This document shows positions 38,085 through 46,878 of a stretch of DNA of 64,000 nt, in pieces; position 1 is the first letter of the stretch; each line of letters opens with the position of its first letter. The stretch spans positions 561,566 through 625,565 of the forward strand of contig JADJJI010000005.1 of the NCBI GenBank assembly GCA_016706565.1, written 5' to 3'. Below the pieces are notes generated by a model. The model was given only the letters and a program-made list of their open reading frames with translations, was not told where the DNA came from and made no database searches. This DNA is from Piscinibacter sp. GTDB lineage: Bacteria; Pseudomonadota; Gammaproteobacteria; Burkholderiales; Burkholderiaceae_C. Position numbers and translations under genes: made by a program.

Positions 38085-40123
38085 ATGGATTCCACCGTTG
38101 TCCGCGCGGCGTGCCCGCACGATTGCCCCGACACCTGCGCGATCCGTGTCACAGTGCACGAAGGCCGCGCCGTCAAGGTGCAGGGTGACCCCGACCACCC
38201 GCCCACGCACGGCGCGCTGTGCACCAAGGTGTCGCGCTACCCGGAGCGCAGCTACCACCCCGAGCGCGTGCTGCAGCCGCTGCGTCGCATCGGCCCCAAG
38301 GGCAGCGGCCGCTTCGAGCCTGTGAGCTGGACCACGGCGCTGGGCGACATCGCTGCGCGCCTGAAGGCCATTGCTGAGCGAGACCCCCAGGCCATCGTTC
38401 CCTACAGCTACGCCGGCACCATGGGGCTGCTGCAGGGCGAGAGCATGGCGGCACGTTTCTTCCACCGGCTCGGCGCCTCGCTGCTGGATCGCACCATCTG
38501 CGCTAGCGCCGGCGGCGACGCGCTGACGGCCACCTACGGCGGCAAGCTCGGCATGCATCTGGCGCACTATGCCGACAGCAAGTTGATCCTCATCTGGGGC
38601 AGCAACTCGATCGCCTCGAACCTGCACTTCTGGACTTTCGCCCAGGCCGCCAAGCGCCAGGGGGCCAAGCTGGTCTGCATCGACCCGCGCAAGACCGAGA
38701 CGGCCGACAAGTGCCACCAGCACATCGCGCTGCTGCCCGGCACCGACGGCGCGCTGGCGCTCGGGCTGATGCGCGAACTGGTCGTCAACGACTGGCTGGA
38801 CCACGACTACATCGCGCGCCACACCGAAGGCTGGCCGGCGCTGCGCGAGCGCGCGATGGACTGGACGCCCGAGCGCACGGCACAGGTCTGCGGCATCACT
38901 GCCGACGAGGTGCGCGGCCTGGCGCGCGACTACGGAACCACGAAGCCGGCGGCGATCCGCCTCAACTACGGCATGCAGCGCGTGCATGGCGGCGGCAATG
39001 CGGTGCGGCTGGTCGCCATCCTGCCCTGCCTGGTCGGCGCCTGGCGCGACGCGGCCGGCGGACTGCTGCTGTCGGCCTCGGGCTGGTTCAAGCGCTTTCG
39101 CAACGATGCCGCGCTGCAGCGGCCCGACCTGCTGGCCGGCCGCGCCCGCGCACCATCAACATGGTGACCATCGGCGACGACCTGCTGCGCGAGGCCTCGC
39201 CCACCTTCGGCCCGAAGATCGAGGCGCTGGTGGTCTACAACAGCAACCCGGTGGCGGTGGCGCCCGAGTCGCCCAAGGTGGTGCGCGGTTTCATGCGCGA
39301 GGACCTGTTCACCGTGGTGCTCGAGCATTTCATGACCGACACCGCCGACCATGCCGACTACGTGCTGCCCGCCACCACGCAGCTCGAGCACCTCGACGTG
39401 CACACCAGCTACGGCCACACCTACGCGATGATCAACGAGCCGGCGGTGGCGCCGCTGGGCCAATCGAAGCCGAACACGCAGATCTTCCGCGAGCTGGCCG
39501 CGTGCATGGGCTACGACGAACCGTGCTTCCGCGACGACGACGAGACCCTGGCGCGCAGCGCCTTCAGCGCCGAAGTCGACTTCGCCACGCTGCGCCGCGA
39601 CGGCTGGGTGAAGCTGCCGCTGCCCGAGGCGCCGTTCGCCGAGGGTGGCTTCCACACGCCGTCGGGCAGGTGCGCGATCGACGCGCCCGGCCTGGGCGTG
39701 CCCGACCACGTGGCCAACCATGAGTCGGCGCTGAGCACGCCCGAGCTCGCGCAGCGCTACCCGCTGGCGATGATCTCGCCGCCGGCGCGCAACTTCCTCA
39801 ACTCCAGCTTCGTCAACGTGAAGAGCCTGCGCGACATCGAGGGCGAGCCGGTGCTGGAGATCCATGCCGCCGATGCCCGGCCGCGCGGCATCGCCGACGG
39901 CGCCACGGTGCGTGTCTTCAACGACCGCGGCACCTACGTCTGCAAGGCGGTGCTCAGCCCGCGGGCGCGGCCCGGCGTCGTCAACGGCCTGGGCATCTGG
40001 TGGCGCAAGCTCGGCCTGGCAGGCACCAACGTCAACGAGCTCACGCACCAGAAGCTCACCGACATCGGCCGGGCGCCGTCGTTCTACGACTGCCTCGTCG
40101 AGGTGGCGCCGCTGTCGCCGTGA
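38085..40123 (+). pseudogene. molybdopterin oxidoreductase (DMSO reductase superfamily), interrupted by a 1-base deletion
   Basis: About 679 residues if the frame is repaired. The N-terminal four-Cys iron-sulfur site is present (CPHDCPDTC with a later Cys in GALCTKVSRY). Next come molybdopterin-binding parts such as SAGGDAL and IWGSNSIASN, and a C-terminal domain with LEIHAADARPRGIADGATVR. The first frame stops at 39167, just after LLAGRARA; the second continues in register from about 39147 with TINMVTIGDDLLREA. One missing C in the CCC tract at 39145-39147 explains the change. All other motifs are intact, so a sequencing error or a very recent mutation is likely. Substrate is unknown; it resembles unassigned formate dehydrogenase-like members. 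Confidence 0.8.
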
Positions 40124-41211
40124 AGCGCTGGCTGCTGATGAGCTTCTTCGGCCTGATCGGCACGCTGGCCCTGGCGGCTGCCACCCTGTGCCTGACCAGC
40201 GGCTGCAGCTCGATGGGCTACTACGCGCAGTCGATCGGCGGCCACCTCTCCATGCTGCGCGCGGCCCGGCCGGTGCCCGAGGTGCTGGGCGATGCGCAGT
40301 CCGATGCGGTGCTGAAGGAGCGGCTGGCGTTGAGCCAGCGCATGCGCGATTTCGCGGTCAGCGAGCTGAGGCTGCCCGACAACGCCAGCTACCGCCGTTT
40401 CGCCGACCTGAAGCGGCCGGCCGCGGTGTGGAACGTGGTGGCAGCGCCAGAACTCGGTCTGCAACTGAAGACCTGGTGCTACCCGATCATGGGCTGCGCC
40501 GGCTACCGCGGTTATTTCGACCGCGGCGAGGCCGAGTCCTATGCCACCGCGCTGCGCGAGGAGAAGCTCGAGGTCAGCGTCTACGGCGTGCCGGCCTACT
40601 CGACGCTCGGCCGCTTGCCCGGCGACTGGATGGCCGACCCGCTGCTCAACACCTTCATCCAGTGGCCCGAGGGCGAGCTGGCGCGGCTGATCTTCCACGA
40701 GATCTCGCACCAGGTGGCCTACGCGGCCGACGACACCGAGTTCAACGAATCCTTCGCCACCGCCGTCGAGCGCATCGGCGGCGCGCGCTGGCTGGCCGCA
40801 CACGCTTCGGCGCAGGCGCGCGAGGAGTACGCCCGCTTCGACGGCCGCCGGCAGGATTTCCGCGCGCTGACCATGGCCTGGCGCGACAAGCTCAACGCGC
40901 TGTACCGCTCGAACGCGAGCGACGCCGACAAGCGCGAACGCAAGGCGGCGCTGATGGCGCAGCTGCGCGCCGAGTACGAGGCGATGAAGGCGCAGCGCTG
41001 GGGCGGGTTTTCCGGGTATGACGGCTGGTTCGCGCGCGCCAACAATGCCTCGTTCGGCGTGCTCGCCGCCTACAACGCCCTGGTGCCCGACTTCGAGCGG
41101 CTGTTCGAGCGCAGCGGCCGCGACTTCGAGCGCTTCTATGCCGAGGTGCGTCGCCTGGCCGACATCCCCAAGGCGCAGCGGCGCGCCTCACTGGCTTCCA
41201 CTGGAGACTGA
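40120..41211 (+). CDS. predicted lipoprotein aminopeptidase (PF10023-type, HExxH)
   Basis: 363 residues from a GTG overlapping the previous stop (GTGA). A signal with lipobox LTSGC (Cys near residue 29) suggests a membrane-anchored lipoprotein. The zinc-binding HEISH lies near residue 193, followed by a Glu-containing FNESFATAVE, the expected third-ligand region. This matches the predicted aminopeptidase family DUF2265. It likely trims peptides in the periplasm. A start at 40138 would also keep the lipobox but loses the basic N-terminus. Confidence 0.82.
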   Translation: MKRWLLMSFFGLIGTLALAAATLCLTSGCSSMGYYAQSIGGHLSMLRAARPVPEVLGDAQSDAVLKERLALSQRMRDFAVSELRLPDNASYRRFADLKRPAAVWNVVAAPELGLQLKTWCYPIMGCAGYRGYFDRGEAESYATALREEKLEVSVYGVPAYSTLGRLPGDWMADPLLNTFIQWPEGELARLIFHEISHQVAYAADDTEFNESFATAVERIGGARWLAAHASAQAREEYARFDGRRQDFRALTMAWRDKLNALYRSNASDADKRERKAALMAQLRAEYEAMKAQRWGGFSGYDGWFARANNASFGVLAAYNALVPDFERLFERSGRDFERFYAEVRRLADIPKAQRRASLASTGD

Positions 41212-41214
41212 CCG

Positions 41215-41556
41215 ATGCCCGACATCCGCATCCACCGCAAACATGCCCTCGGCCTGAGCAAGGCACGCGAGGTCGCCTGGAAATGGGCCGAGCAGGTGGA
41301 ACAGAAGTTCGACATGGAATGCACCGTCGTCGAGGGCGAGACGAGCGACACGGTGGAGTTCACGCGCTCTGGCGTGAACGGCCGCCTGATCGTGGCGGCC
41401 GACCACTTCGACCTGGACGCCAAGCTCGGCTTCCTGCTCGGCGCCTTCAGCAAGACGATCGAGGGCGAGATCGAGAAGAACCTCGACAGCCTGCTCGCCG
41501 CCGGGAGCAAGGGGGCGGCGAAGAAAGCCGCGCCCAAGGCAGCGAAGAAGAAGTAG
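41215..41556 (+). CDS. polyhydroxyalkanoic acid system family protein
   Basis: 113 residues. It matches the small PHA-granule-region family (PF09650-like): MPDIRIHRKHALGLSKAREV and FDMECTVVEGETSDTVEFTR are characteristic. The C-terminal tail is Lys/Ala-rich (KAAPKAAKKK), suited to binding nucleic acid or granule surfaces, as in phasin-related proteins. It follows the aminopeptidase by three bases. Neighbours are acyl-CoA-binding protein and wax ester synthase/DGAT genes, so this is a storage-compound locality. Confidence 0.82.
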   Translation: MPDIRIHRKHALGLSKAREVAWKWAEQVEQKFDMECTVVEGETSDTVEFTRSGVNGRLIVAADHFDLDAKLGFLLGAFSKTIEGEIEKNLDSLLAAGSKGAAKKAAPKAAKKK

Positions 41557-41565
41557 AGGAATGAG

Positions 41566-41633
41566 GCCCCCCAGTCGCGGCGCTCCTGCCCCCGAGGGGC
41601 GCGTTCCGGCTTGGGGCGGCCCGGCGCCGGAAC
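41566..41633. repeat. GC-rich double hairpin, related to the one at 22283-22350
   Basis: The element reads GGCCCCCCAG, then GCGCTCCTGCCCCCGAGGGG, with a second stem GTTCCGGC (41603-41610) paired exactly with GCCGGAAC (41626-41633). It separates two convergent genes, one base before the acyl-CoA-binding protein stop, and may serve as a shared terminator. Its order of C-run, G-run and CGGC-rich second stem matches the copy near 22.3 kb. Confidence 0.65.
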
Positions 41634-41891
41634 CTACTCCTTCAGGCCCTCGATCAGGTCGACGTATTCCTGCATCGCCTCGTCGGCCGACTTGCCCTTC
41701 AGTTCGTTCCAGGCGTCCCACTTGGCGCGGCCGACCATGTCGGTGAAGCCGGGGCGCTTGCCGTCCACGTCACCGCCGCTGGCCTGCTTGTACAGCGCAT
41801 AGATCTTCAGCAGCGTCTGGTTGTCGGGCTTCTCGGGCAGGTTCTTCGAGTCGGCCACGGCCTTCTCGAAGCGCTTCTTGAGGTCGGACAT
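41634..41891 (-). CDS. acyl-CoA-binding protein
   Basis: 85 residues, the standard ACBP length. DLKKRFEKAVADSKNLP, LKIYALYKQASGGDV, and KWDAWNELKGKSADEAMQEY are the family marks; the Tyr, Lys and Trp residues form the acyl-CoA pocket. It carries long-chain acyl-CoA in the cytoplasm. AGGAGA precedes the start. The divergent wax ester synthase/DGAT gene uses acyl-CoA, so the pairing is functionally sensible. ACBP is common in eukaryotes and less so in bacteria. Confidence 0.93.
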   Translation of the reverse strand: MSDLKKRFEKAVADSKNLPEKPDNQTLLKIYALYKQASGGDVDGKRPGFTDMVGRAKWDAWNELKGKSADEAMQEYVDLIEGLKE

Positions 41892-41984
41892 GGGAGCGTC
41901 TCCTGTGGGTGAAAATGGGCATTGACGGTGCGGATGTTACCCAGCATCTTGGCCGATTCGAAAAACGCCCCGAGGAGACCCCCG

Positions 41985-43409
41985 ATGTCGCAATCCGTCG
42001 AGCGCATGTCGCGCGTGGACACCGCGTGGCTGCGCATGGACAACGACGTCAACCTCATGATGATCGTCGGGGTCTGGCTGCTGCAACCGGGCATCACCCA
42101 CGCGGCATTGACGCAGCGCATCGAGGACAAGCTGCTCAAGTACGGCCGTTTCCGCCAGAAGGTGGTGCAGGACGCGATGGGTGCCAGCTGGGTCGACGAC
42201 GAACATTTCGACATCGGGCGGCACGTGGTGCGCGAGTCGCTCGAGCCGCGCTCGGGGCAGTCGATGCGCGATGCCCTGCAGGAGCGCGCCGGCGAACTCG
42301 CCACCACGCCCTTCGACCCGCGCCACCCGCTGTGGCAGTTCCACCTGATCGAACACTACGACGGCGGCAGCGCCATGCTCGCCCGCGTGCACCACTGCAT
42401 CGGCGACGGCATCGCGCTGATCTCGGTGGTGATGTCGATCACCGACGGCGGCATGGATCCGCCGCAGCGCAAGAAGCGCGAGCAGCCCGACGAGGCGCAT
42501 GAGGAGGACTGGCTGTCCGACGCCGTTCTCAAGCCCTTGACCGACATCACCATCAAGGCGATCGGCATGTACGGCAGCGGCGTGGCCAAGTCGATGGAGG
42601 TGCTGGCCCATCCGCAACAGCCGCTGCTCGGCTCGCTCGACGTGGCACGCATGGGCTACCAGGTGGTCAGCGACGCGGCGGCCCTGCTGCTGATGCCGGA
42701 CGATTCGCCCACCTCGCTCAAGGGCAAGCCGATCGGCAAGAAGATCGTCGCCTGGAGCGAGCCGATGCCGCTGGATCGCGTCAAGACGGTCGGCAAGGGC
42801 CTGGGCTGCTCCATCAACGACGTGCTGTTGGCCTGCGTGGCCGGCGCCATCGGCGGCTACCTGCTCGAACAGGGCGACGATCCGTCGGGCAAGGAGATCC
42901 GCGCAATGGTGCCGGTGAACCTGCGCCCGCTCGAAGAAGCCTGGAAGCTGGGCAACCGCTTCGGCCTCGCACCGCTGGTGCTGCCCATCGGCCTCGACAA
43001 CCCGGTGGAGCGGGTCTACGCCGTGCGCCGCCGAATGAACGAGCTCAAGGGCAGCTACCAGCCCCTGCTCGCCTTCGCGGTGCTGGCCGTGGCCGGGCTG
43101 ACCATCAAGCCGGTGCAGGACGCGATGCTCGGCCTGTTCGCCAAGAAGACCACCGCGGTGATGACCAACGTGCCCGGCCCGGCGCAGCCTCTCAAGCTGT
43201 GCGGCGCCACGCTCAAGCAGAACATGTTCTGGGTGCCCGCCTCGGGCGAGGTGGGCCTGGGCGTGAGCATCCTGACGTACAACGGCGGCGTGCAGTTCGG
43301 ATTGATCAGCGACGCGCAGCTGTGCCCGCATCCGCAGAAGATCATCGACCGTTTCGAACCCGAGTTCGAGAAGTTGCTGCTGCTGACGCTGATGCTGCCC
43401 TGGAACTGA
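41985..43409 (+). CDS. wax ester synthase / diacylglycerol acyltransferase (WS/DGAT)
   Basis: 474 residues. The catalytic HHxxxDG motif is HHCIGDG near residue 134, and VNLRPLEEAWKLGNRFG and TNVPGPAQPL are C-terminal family marks. It esterifies fatty alcohol or diacylglycerol with acyl-CoA to make neutral storage lipid. The ATG at 41985 follows GAGGAGA; the open frame upstream lacks support. It is divergent from acyl-CoA-binding protein (93 bases apart) and near a PHA-granule protein, which suggests that this cell may store both wax or triacylglycerol and PHA. Confidence 0.92.
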   Translation: MSQSVERMSRVDTAWLRMDNDVNLMMIVGVWLLQPGITHAALTQRIEDKLLKYGRFRQKVVQDAMGASWVDDEHFDIGRHVVRESLEPRSGQSMRDALQERAGELATTPFDPRHPLWQFHLIEHYDGGSAMLARVHHCIGDGIALISVVMSITDGGMDPPQRKKREQPDEAHEEDWLSDAVLKPLTDITIKAIGMYGSGVAKSMEVLAHPQQPLLGSLDVARMGYQVVSDAAALLLMPDDSPTSLKGKPIGKKIVAWSEPMPLDRVKTVGKGLGCSINDVLLACVAGAIGGYLLEQGDDPSGKEIRAMVPVNLRPLEEAWKLGNRFGLAPLVLPIGLDNPVERVYAVRRRMNELKGSYQPLLAFAVLAVAGLTIKPVQDAMLGLFAKKTTAVMTNVPGPAQPLKLCGATLKQNMFWVPASGEVGLGVSILTYNGGVQFGLISDAQLCPHPQKIIDRFEPEFEKLLLLTLMLPWN

Positions 43410-43449
43410 AGCCGGCGCGGCCAACCGAGGGCAGGGTTCGTCCGACTCG

Positions 43450-46005
43450 ATGCAGTCTCACGCTGTTTCCCAGGCCGAAACGCCGGCGGTCCGCCTCGGC
43501 CGGCCGCTGTTGCTGCTGAACCTGCTGCTGCTGGGGCTGGTGGTCGCACTCGTCGTGCTGTCGCAGACGGCCAGCCGGCGGAACTTCGTGGAGCGCGCCT
43601 CGGTCGCCACCGAGAATCTTTCCACCACCCTGGCTCAGGCCATCGAGGCCGAGATCGATCGCGTCGACATCGGCCTTCGCAATGTGCTATTCGATCTCGA
43701 GTCCGAGCATTCCGTCGGCAAACTGGATCCCGCTCATGTCGAGTCGCTGCTCGGGCAGCAGCTCGAACTGCTGCCGCAGCTGGAGAGCCTGCGCATCGCC
43801 GATGCACAGGGCGTGGTGCGCTATGGCCGCGGGGTCGAGGCCGCCGGGCATGTCGAGATCGGCGATCGTGCGTTCTTTGTCGGGGCGCGTGACGCCGGCC
43901 CCATGGGGCCCGTGGTCGCGGGGCCGGTGCTGGCACGAGTCAGCAAGAAGTGGGTGGTCGTGGTGGCGCGCGCCTGGCGAGCCCAGGGAGGGGCGTTCAG
44001 AGGCGTGGTCTACGCCAACTTGACGGCCGAGCGCTTCGGGCGGCTGCTCGATGGCGTGGACCTCGGCCGGCACGGCGCGATCTCGGTGCGCGGCAGCGAT
44101 CTTGGGCTGGTGGCGCGGCGCATCGCGAATGCGGGGGCACCGGCGGAGATCGGGTCGACCGCGGTTTCGGCCGAACTGGCACGGGCGCTGGTCGAGAAGC
44201 CGAACGGGGGCAGCTACGTCGCGCGCACGGCGATGGACGGCATCGAGCGTGCCAACGCCTATCGCCGGGTCGGCCGGCACCCGCTGCTCGTCATCGTCGG
44301 GCTGTCGACCGACGACTTCCTCGGGCCGTGGCGAGTGCAGACCACGGAAGTGACGGCGCTGGCGGTGCTGGTGACGCTGGCGCTGGCCATGGGCTCGACG
44401 CTCTTGTACCGCGCCTGGACCGCCGAAGCGCGCTCGAGCCTGGCGCTGATCCGCGAGGGTGAGCGTTACCGCGCCCTGCTGCGTTCGGCCGGCGACGGCA
44501 TGCACGTGATCGATCGTGCCGGGCGGCTGGTGGAAATGAGCGAGTCCTTCGCCGCGCTGCTCGGCTACCGCCGCGAAGAATTGCTCACCCAGCATGTCTC
44601 GTTCTGGGCGCCGGACATCGGTCTGCCCGAGATCGACCGGCGCATGAAGGCCTTCGAGATCGGCACCACCGAGCGCATCAGCTCGCGGCACCGCCGCAAG
44701 GATGGCAGCAGCATCGACGTCGAGATCATCTGCCTGGGGGTGCGCGTCGACGGCGAGGAACTGCTGTACTGCTCGTCGCGCGACGTCACGGAGCGCAAGG
44801 CGCAGGCGCGCGAGCTCGAGCAGTACCGCCACCACCTCGAGGCGCTGGTCGCCGAGCGCACCGAACAGTGGCGTGTCTCGGAGCAGCGCTTTCGCGCGCT
44901 GGTGGAACAGTCGCTGGTCGGCGTGTTTGTGCAGGTGCACGACCAGCTGCGATTCGTGAATCCGGGTCTCGCCACGATGTTCGGCTACGACTCGCCCGAG
45001 GAGATGATCGGCCGCATGCCGGCGCACACCGTGGTGGCGCCGGAAGACCGCGAGCGCGTTCGCGACATCGGCCGGCGCATCGTCTCGGGCCAGGACCGCA
45101 TCACCAAGCTGTCGTTCACCGGCATGCGGCGCGACGGTACGCGGGTCTCGATCGAGGCCTACGGCTGCCCGATCGAGGACGATGGCGGCCCGGCGGCGGT
45201 CGGCCTGCTGCTGGACGTCACTGCGCAGCGCCAGGCCGAGGCCGAGCGCGCTGCCGCGCTGTTGCGCGAACAGGGCCTGCGCAACGCGGCCGAGCAGCAG
45301 GCGAGCTCGCTGCGCGAACTGCTCGAGCAGCGCGAGGAGTTCGTGCGCGTGCTGGCCCACGAGGTGCGCCAGCCGCTGAACAACGCGTCGGCGGCGCTGC
45401 AGAGCGCTGCGGCCGGCTTGATCACCGATGGCAGCGGCGACCGCGCCGGCGCCGCGCAGCGCATTGCGCGGGCGCAGTCGGTGATCGGCCAGATCGTCGC
45501 CAGCCTCGACAACACGCTGGCCTCCACCGCGCTGCTGGCCAGCACGCGGCAGATCGACGCGCGCGACGCCGATGTCGGCGCACTCATCGACCTGAGCCTG
45601 GGCGACCTGGACGCGGCGCAGCGCCCGCGCGTGCGCGTCGAGCGGATCTCATCGACGCGCACCGCGAGCATGGACATCGGCCTGATGCGCCTGGCGCTGC
45701 GCAACGTGCTCGGCAACGCGCTGGCCTATTCGAACGCCGGCAGCGAAGTGATCCTGCGCGTGATCGACAGCGACGAGCCGCTGGCGCTGGTGTTCCAGGT
45801 CGCGGACCTCGGCCCGGGCATTGCCGAAGAGCTGCTGCCGCGCCTGTTCCAGCGCGGCGAGCGAGGCGCCCATGGATTGCCGGGGCACGGCATCGGGCTG
45901 CACGTGGTGCGGCGAGTGATGGAGCTGCACGGCGGCAACGTCGACGTGCTGCGCCACCAGCCGCACGGCACGGTGTTCAGGCTGTGGCTGCCGCAGGGGC
46001 AGTAG
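43450..46005 (+). CDS. membrane sensor histidine kinase (CACHE-like sensor, two PAS, HisKA, HATPase)
   Basis: 851 residues. Membrane helices are near 18-40 and 298-318, enclosing a periplasmic part of about 250 residues with a CACHE-like look (IEAEIDRVDIGLRNVLFDLE). Two PAS domains follow (about 335-450, 475-590), then the phospho-acceptor His637 in LAHEVRQPLNNA and a HATPase with LRNVLGNALAYSNAG, DLGPGI and GHGIGL. It lacks a receiver. The response regulator gene converges from the other strand 16 bases away, so the pair may function together though not co-transcribed. The signal is unknown. Confidence 0.88.
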   Translation: MQSHAVSQAETPAVRLGRPLLLLNLLLLGLVVALVVLSQTASRRNFVERASVATENLSTTLAQAIEAEIDRVDIGLRNVLFDLESEHSVGKLDPAHVESLLGQQLELLPQLESLRIADAQGVVRYGRGVEAAGHVEIGDRAFFVGARDAGPMGPVVAGPVLARVSKKWVVVVARAWRAQGGAFRGVVYANLTAERFGRLLDGVDLGRHGAISVRGSDLGLVARRIANAGAPAEIGSTAVSAELARALVEKPNGGSYVARTAMDGIERANAYRRVGRHPLLVIVGLSTDDFLGPWRVQTTEVTALAVLVTLALAMGSTLLYRAWTAEARSSLALIREGERYRALLRSAGDGMHVIDRAGRLVEMSESFAALLGYRREELLTQHVSFWAPDIGLPEIDRRMKAFEIGTTERISSRHRRKDGSSIDVEIICLGVRVDGEELLYCSSRDVTERKAQARELEQYRHHLEALVAERTEQWRVSEQRFRALVEQSLVGVFVQVHDQLRFVNPGLATMFGYDSPEEMIGRMPAHTVVAPEDRERVRDIGRRIVSGQDRITKLSFTGMRRDGTRVSIEAYGCPIEDDGGPAAVGLLLDVTAQRQAEAERAAALLREQGLRNAAEQQASSLRELLEQREEFVRVLAHEVRQPLNNASAALQSAAAGLITDGSGDRAGAAQRIARAQSVIGQIVASLDNTLASTALLASTRQIDARDADVGALIDLSLGDLDAAQRPRVRVERISSTRTASMDIGLMRLALRNVLGNALAYSNAGSEVILRVIDSDEPLALVFQVADLGPGIAEELLPRLFQRGERGAHGLPGHGIGLHVVRRVMELHGGNVDVLRHQPHGTVFRLWLPQGQ

Positions 46006-46021
46006 CGCTCGCCTGGGCGGC

Positions 46022-46729
46022 TCAGGCGCTGCGCAGCGGCCCGCGGAACACGTAGCCCACGCGCGACAGCGCTTGCAGCGGCACCGGGCTGGCCGTGGCG
46101 CGCTCGATGCGACGGCGCAGCCGGTAGATGATGGCGCTGAGCGTGTTGTCGGGCTCTTCGGTGACCGGCCTGCCCAGGTGGTGGCACAGCGACTCGCGCG
46201 TCACCGCCTGGCCCTCGGCCTGCACGAAACGCTCCATCACGGCGAGGTCGAGATCGCTCAGATCGATGCGCACGCCATCGGGTGCGATCAGCCGGCCGGC
46301 CTGCCGGTCGAGCAGCCATTCGCCGGAACTGCCGCTGTACGAGGCCACGCGCCGGTGCACCGCGCGGATCGCCACGACCACCTGGTCGAAGCTGGCCGGT
46401 TTGGACAGGTGCATGTCGGCACCGGCATCGACGACCGACGAGAACACGTCGGGCGCAAGGCGGCCGGAGACGACCAGCAGCCCGGCCTGCGTGCGCCGGC
46501 GCAGGATGCGGATCAGCTCGACGCCGTCCACGCCCGGCAGCATCAGGTCGAGGATGTAGAAGTTGAACGAGAAGGGCGAGGTGTGCGCAAGCAGCTCGTT
46601 GCTGTCGCCGAAAGTCGACACCTCGATCTCCAGGCCGCGCAGGTGGGCGGCGAGGTACTCGCGGTACTCGGGGTCGTCATCGACCAGAGCGAGCGTGCGG
46701 GGCAGCGGAGAGGCGTTGGTATGGGGCAT
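46022..46729 (-). CDS. OmpR/PhoB-type response regulator
   Basis: 235 residues. The receiver has the acidic pocket LVDDDPEYR, the phosphorylation Asp in YILDLMLPGVDG near residue 60, and Lys in HLSKPASF. The C-terminal winged helix is RRGVRI-like, with LSDLDLAVMERFVQ, TRESLCHHLGRP and TLSAIIYRLRRRIE, and ends RVGYVFRG. It binds DNA and is the likely partner of the kinase whose gene converges with it. Confidence 0.88.
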   Translation of the reverse strand: MPHTNASPLPRTLALVDDDPEYREYLAAHLRGLEIEVSTFGDSNELLAHTSPFSFNFYILDLMLPGVDGVELIRILRRRTQAGLLVVSGRLAPDVFSSVVDAGADMHLSKPASFDQVVVAIRAVHRRVASYSGSSGEWLLDRQAGRLIAPDGVRIDLSDLDLAVMERFVQAEGQAVTRESLCHHLGRPVTEEPDNTLSAIIYRLRRRIERATASPVPLQALSRVGYVFRGPLRSA

Positions 46730-46841
46730 GTCAGCGGGTCGACGGGAGCATCAAAAAATTCTAGCGATCGAATGGACCGAATCGAAGCGTATTGCTACCT
46801 GTTCAAGGTCGATTGAGATGCCGACATCGCCCCTTGTACTC

Positions 46842-46878
46842 ACAAGTGATCAACCTGAGTTTGCGTTGGGTCACTTGT
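46842..46878 (-). terminator. inverted repeat at the end of the MATE gene
   Basis: ACAAGTGA (46842-46849) is matched exactly by TCACTTGT (46871-46878), whose last base is the stop codon region of the MATE gene on the minus strand. The loop is 21 bases and no T-run follows, so it could be a weak terminator or a protein-binding dyad. Confidence 0.3.
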
